Under the pieces are notes generated by a model. The model worked only from the letters and a program-made list of their open reading frames with translations. It was not told the DNA's origin and made no database searches. This document shows, in pieces, positions 6,610 to 6,957 of a DNA stretch of 6,957 nt. Both the position numbers and the translations under genes were made by a program. This DNA is from Bacteroidales bacterium. GTDB taxonomy: Bacteria; Bacteroidota; Bacteroidia; Bacteroidales; P3. Position 1 is the first letter of the stretch; the number at the start of each line of letters is the position of its first letter. Where the stretch lies: positions 1 through 6,957 of the forward strand of contig JALNVJ010000080.1 of assembly GCA_023227645.1 (NCBI GenBank), written 5' to 3'.

Positions 6610-6634
6610 CCTAAAACTAATTAGTAATTAACTG

Positions 6635-6957
6635 ATGACAACAGGTATATTGAGTTCATTTGATGAAAATAATAAACTATTTGATATAATAGAAAATGAA
6701 TCTCCTCTTTGGTGGGAAAATATTAAATCTGATAAAGAATTATATATTGAACTTAGAAAGGATAACTATATTAATGTCTATTATTATGGTGGTTGTGTTG
6801 CAAAGATTTTTTATAAGCGAGGAATCAAATCAGTAACTCATAATAAATACTTAAATAAATCTAAATCTTTAGGCGAGAATGAATATATCGATTGTTTAAG
6901 TGAGCTTAAATCCAATACAGAAATAGATAAAATTAAATCTAAAATCAAGGAAATCTA
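6635..6957 (+). CDS. Unrecognised protein, N-terminal 107 residues (truncated by window edge)
   Basis: An open frame begins at ATG 6635 and runs to the end of the window without a stop. An in-frame TAA at 6629-6631 makes this the first possible ATG. The visible part is soluble and charged, with no signal peptide or membrane segment. Notable stretches are SPLWWENIKSDKELYIELR (23-41), DNYINVYYYGG (43-53), which looks like paired beta strands, and a lysine-rich tail after residue 70. The middle resembles a motif I have seen in uncharacterised Bacteroidota proteins, but I cannot name a family or function. A promoter box and the preceding terminator suggest it is transcribed separately from the two-gene unit. 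Confidence 0.7.
   Translation, partial: MTTGILSSFDENNKLFDIIENESPLWWENIKSDKELYIELRKDNYINVYYYGGCVAKIFYKRGIKSVTHNKYLNKSKSLGENEYIDCLSELKSNTEIDKIKSKIKEI

Noticed and set aside
4731..6634. Insertion sequence or classic transposon carrying the two-gene unit
   Set aside because: There is no transposase or integrase, no terminal inverted repeats other than the terminator hairpins, and no short target-site duplication. Only the gdhA-derived repeats support mobility.

Overview
The window looks like a low-GC chromosomal segment from a member of the Bacteroidota, most likely Bacteroidales. This rests on three things seen in the sequence. MurF and alanine racemase are fused in one long protein, as is usual in that phylum. 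The glutamate dehydrogenase is of the 444-residue hexameric NADP type. The start regions carry TAnnTTTG promoter boxes and A-rich leaders in place of Shine-Dalgarno sites. I cannot name a genus.

Layout. Positions 1-341 hold what appears to be decayed coding sequence on the + strand. Positions 353-3203 are a minus-strand operon: the bifunctional cell-wall enzyme MurF-Alr, followed one base later by a small DUF454 membrane protein. Positions 3204-3395 are a divergent promoter region. The + strand then carries gdhA (3396-4730) with a strong intrinsic terminator. Next comes a two-gene unit with its own promoter: a short agmatine-deiminase-like protein (4835-5659) and a 256-codon protein (5668/5671-6438) that appears to be a divergent relative of AAG/MPG 3-methyladenine DNA glycosylases. 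The right edge holds the first 107 codons of an unrecognised gene (from 6635).

The most interesting structure is the setting of the two-gene unit. Directly after it lies a non-coding, slightly diverged copy of the last ~40 bases of gdhA, then a second terminator. That terminator's 26-base hairpin is the exact reverse complement of the gdhA one (same stem, flipped loop). It is followed by a promoter-like region resembling the one before the deiminase. The unit is therefore bracketed by direct copies of the gdhA 3' end, terminator and possibly promoter. This suggests it was inserted or created by duplication between gdhA and the gene at the right edge. No transposase, integrase, tRNA or CRISPR array is visible.

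Functionally, MurF-Alr supplies D-alanine and joins the D-Ala-D-Ala dipeptide to the peptidoglycan precursor, and GdhA links ammonium assimilation to glutamate. The deiminase/AAG-like pair has no assignable joint role from sequence alone and is the best candidate here for something undescribed.
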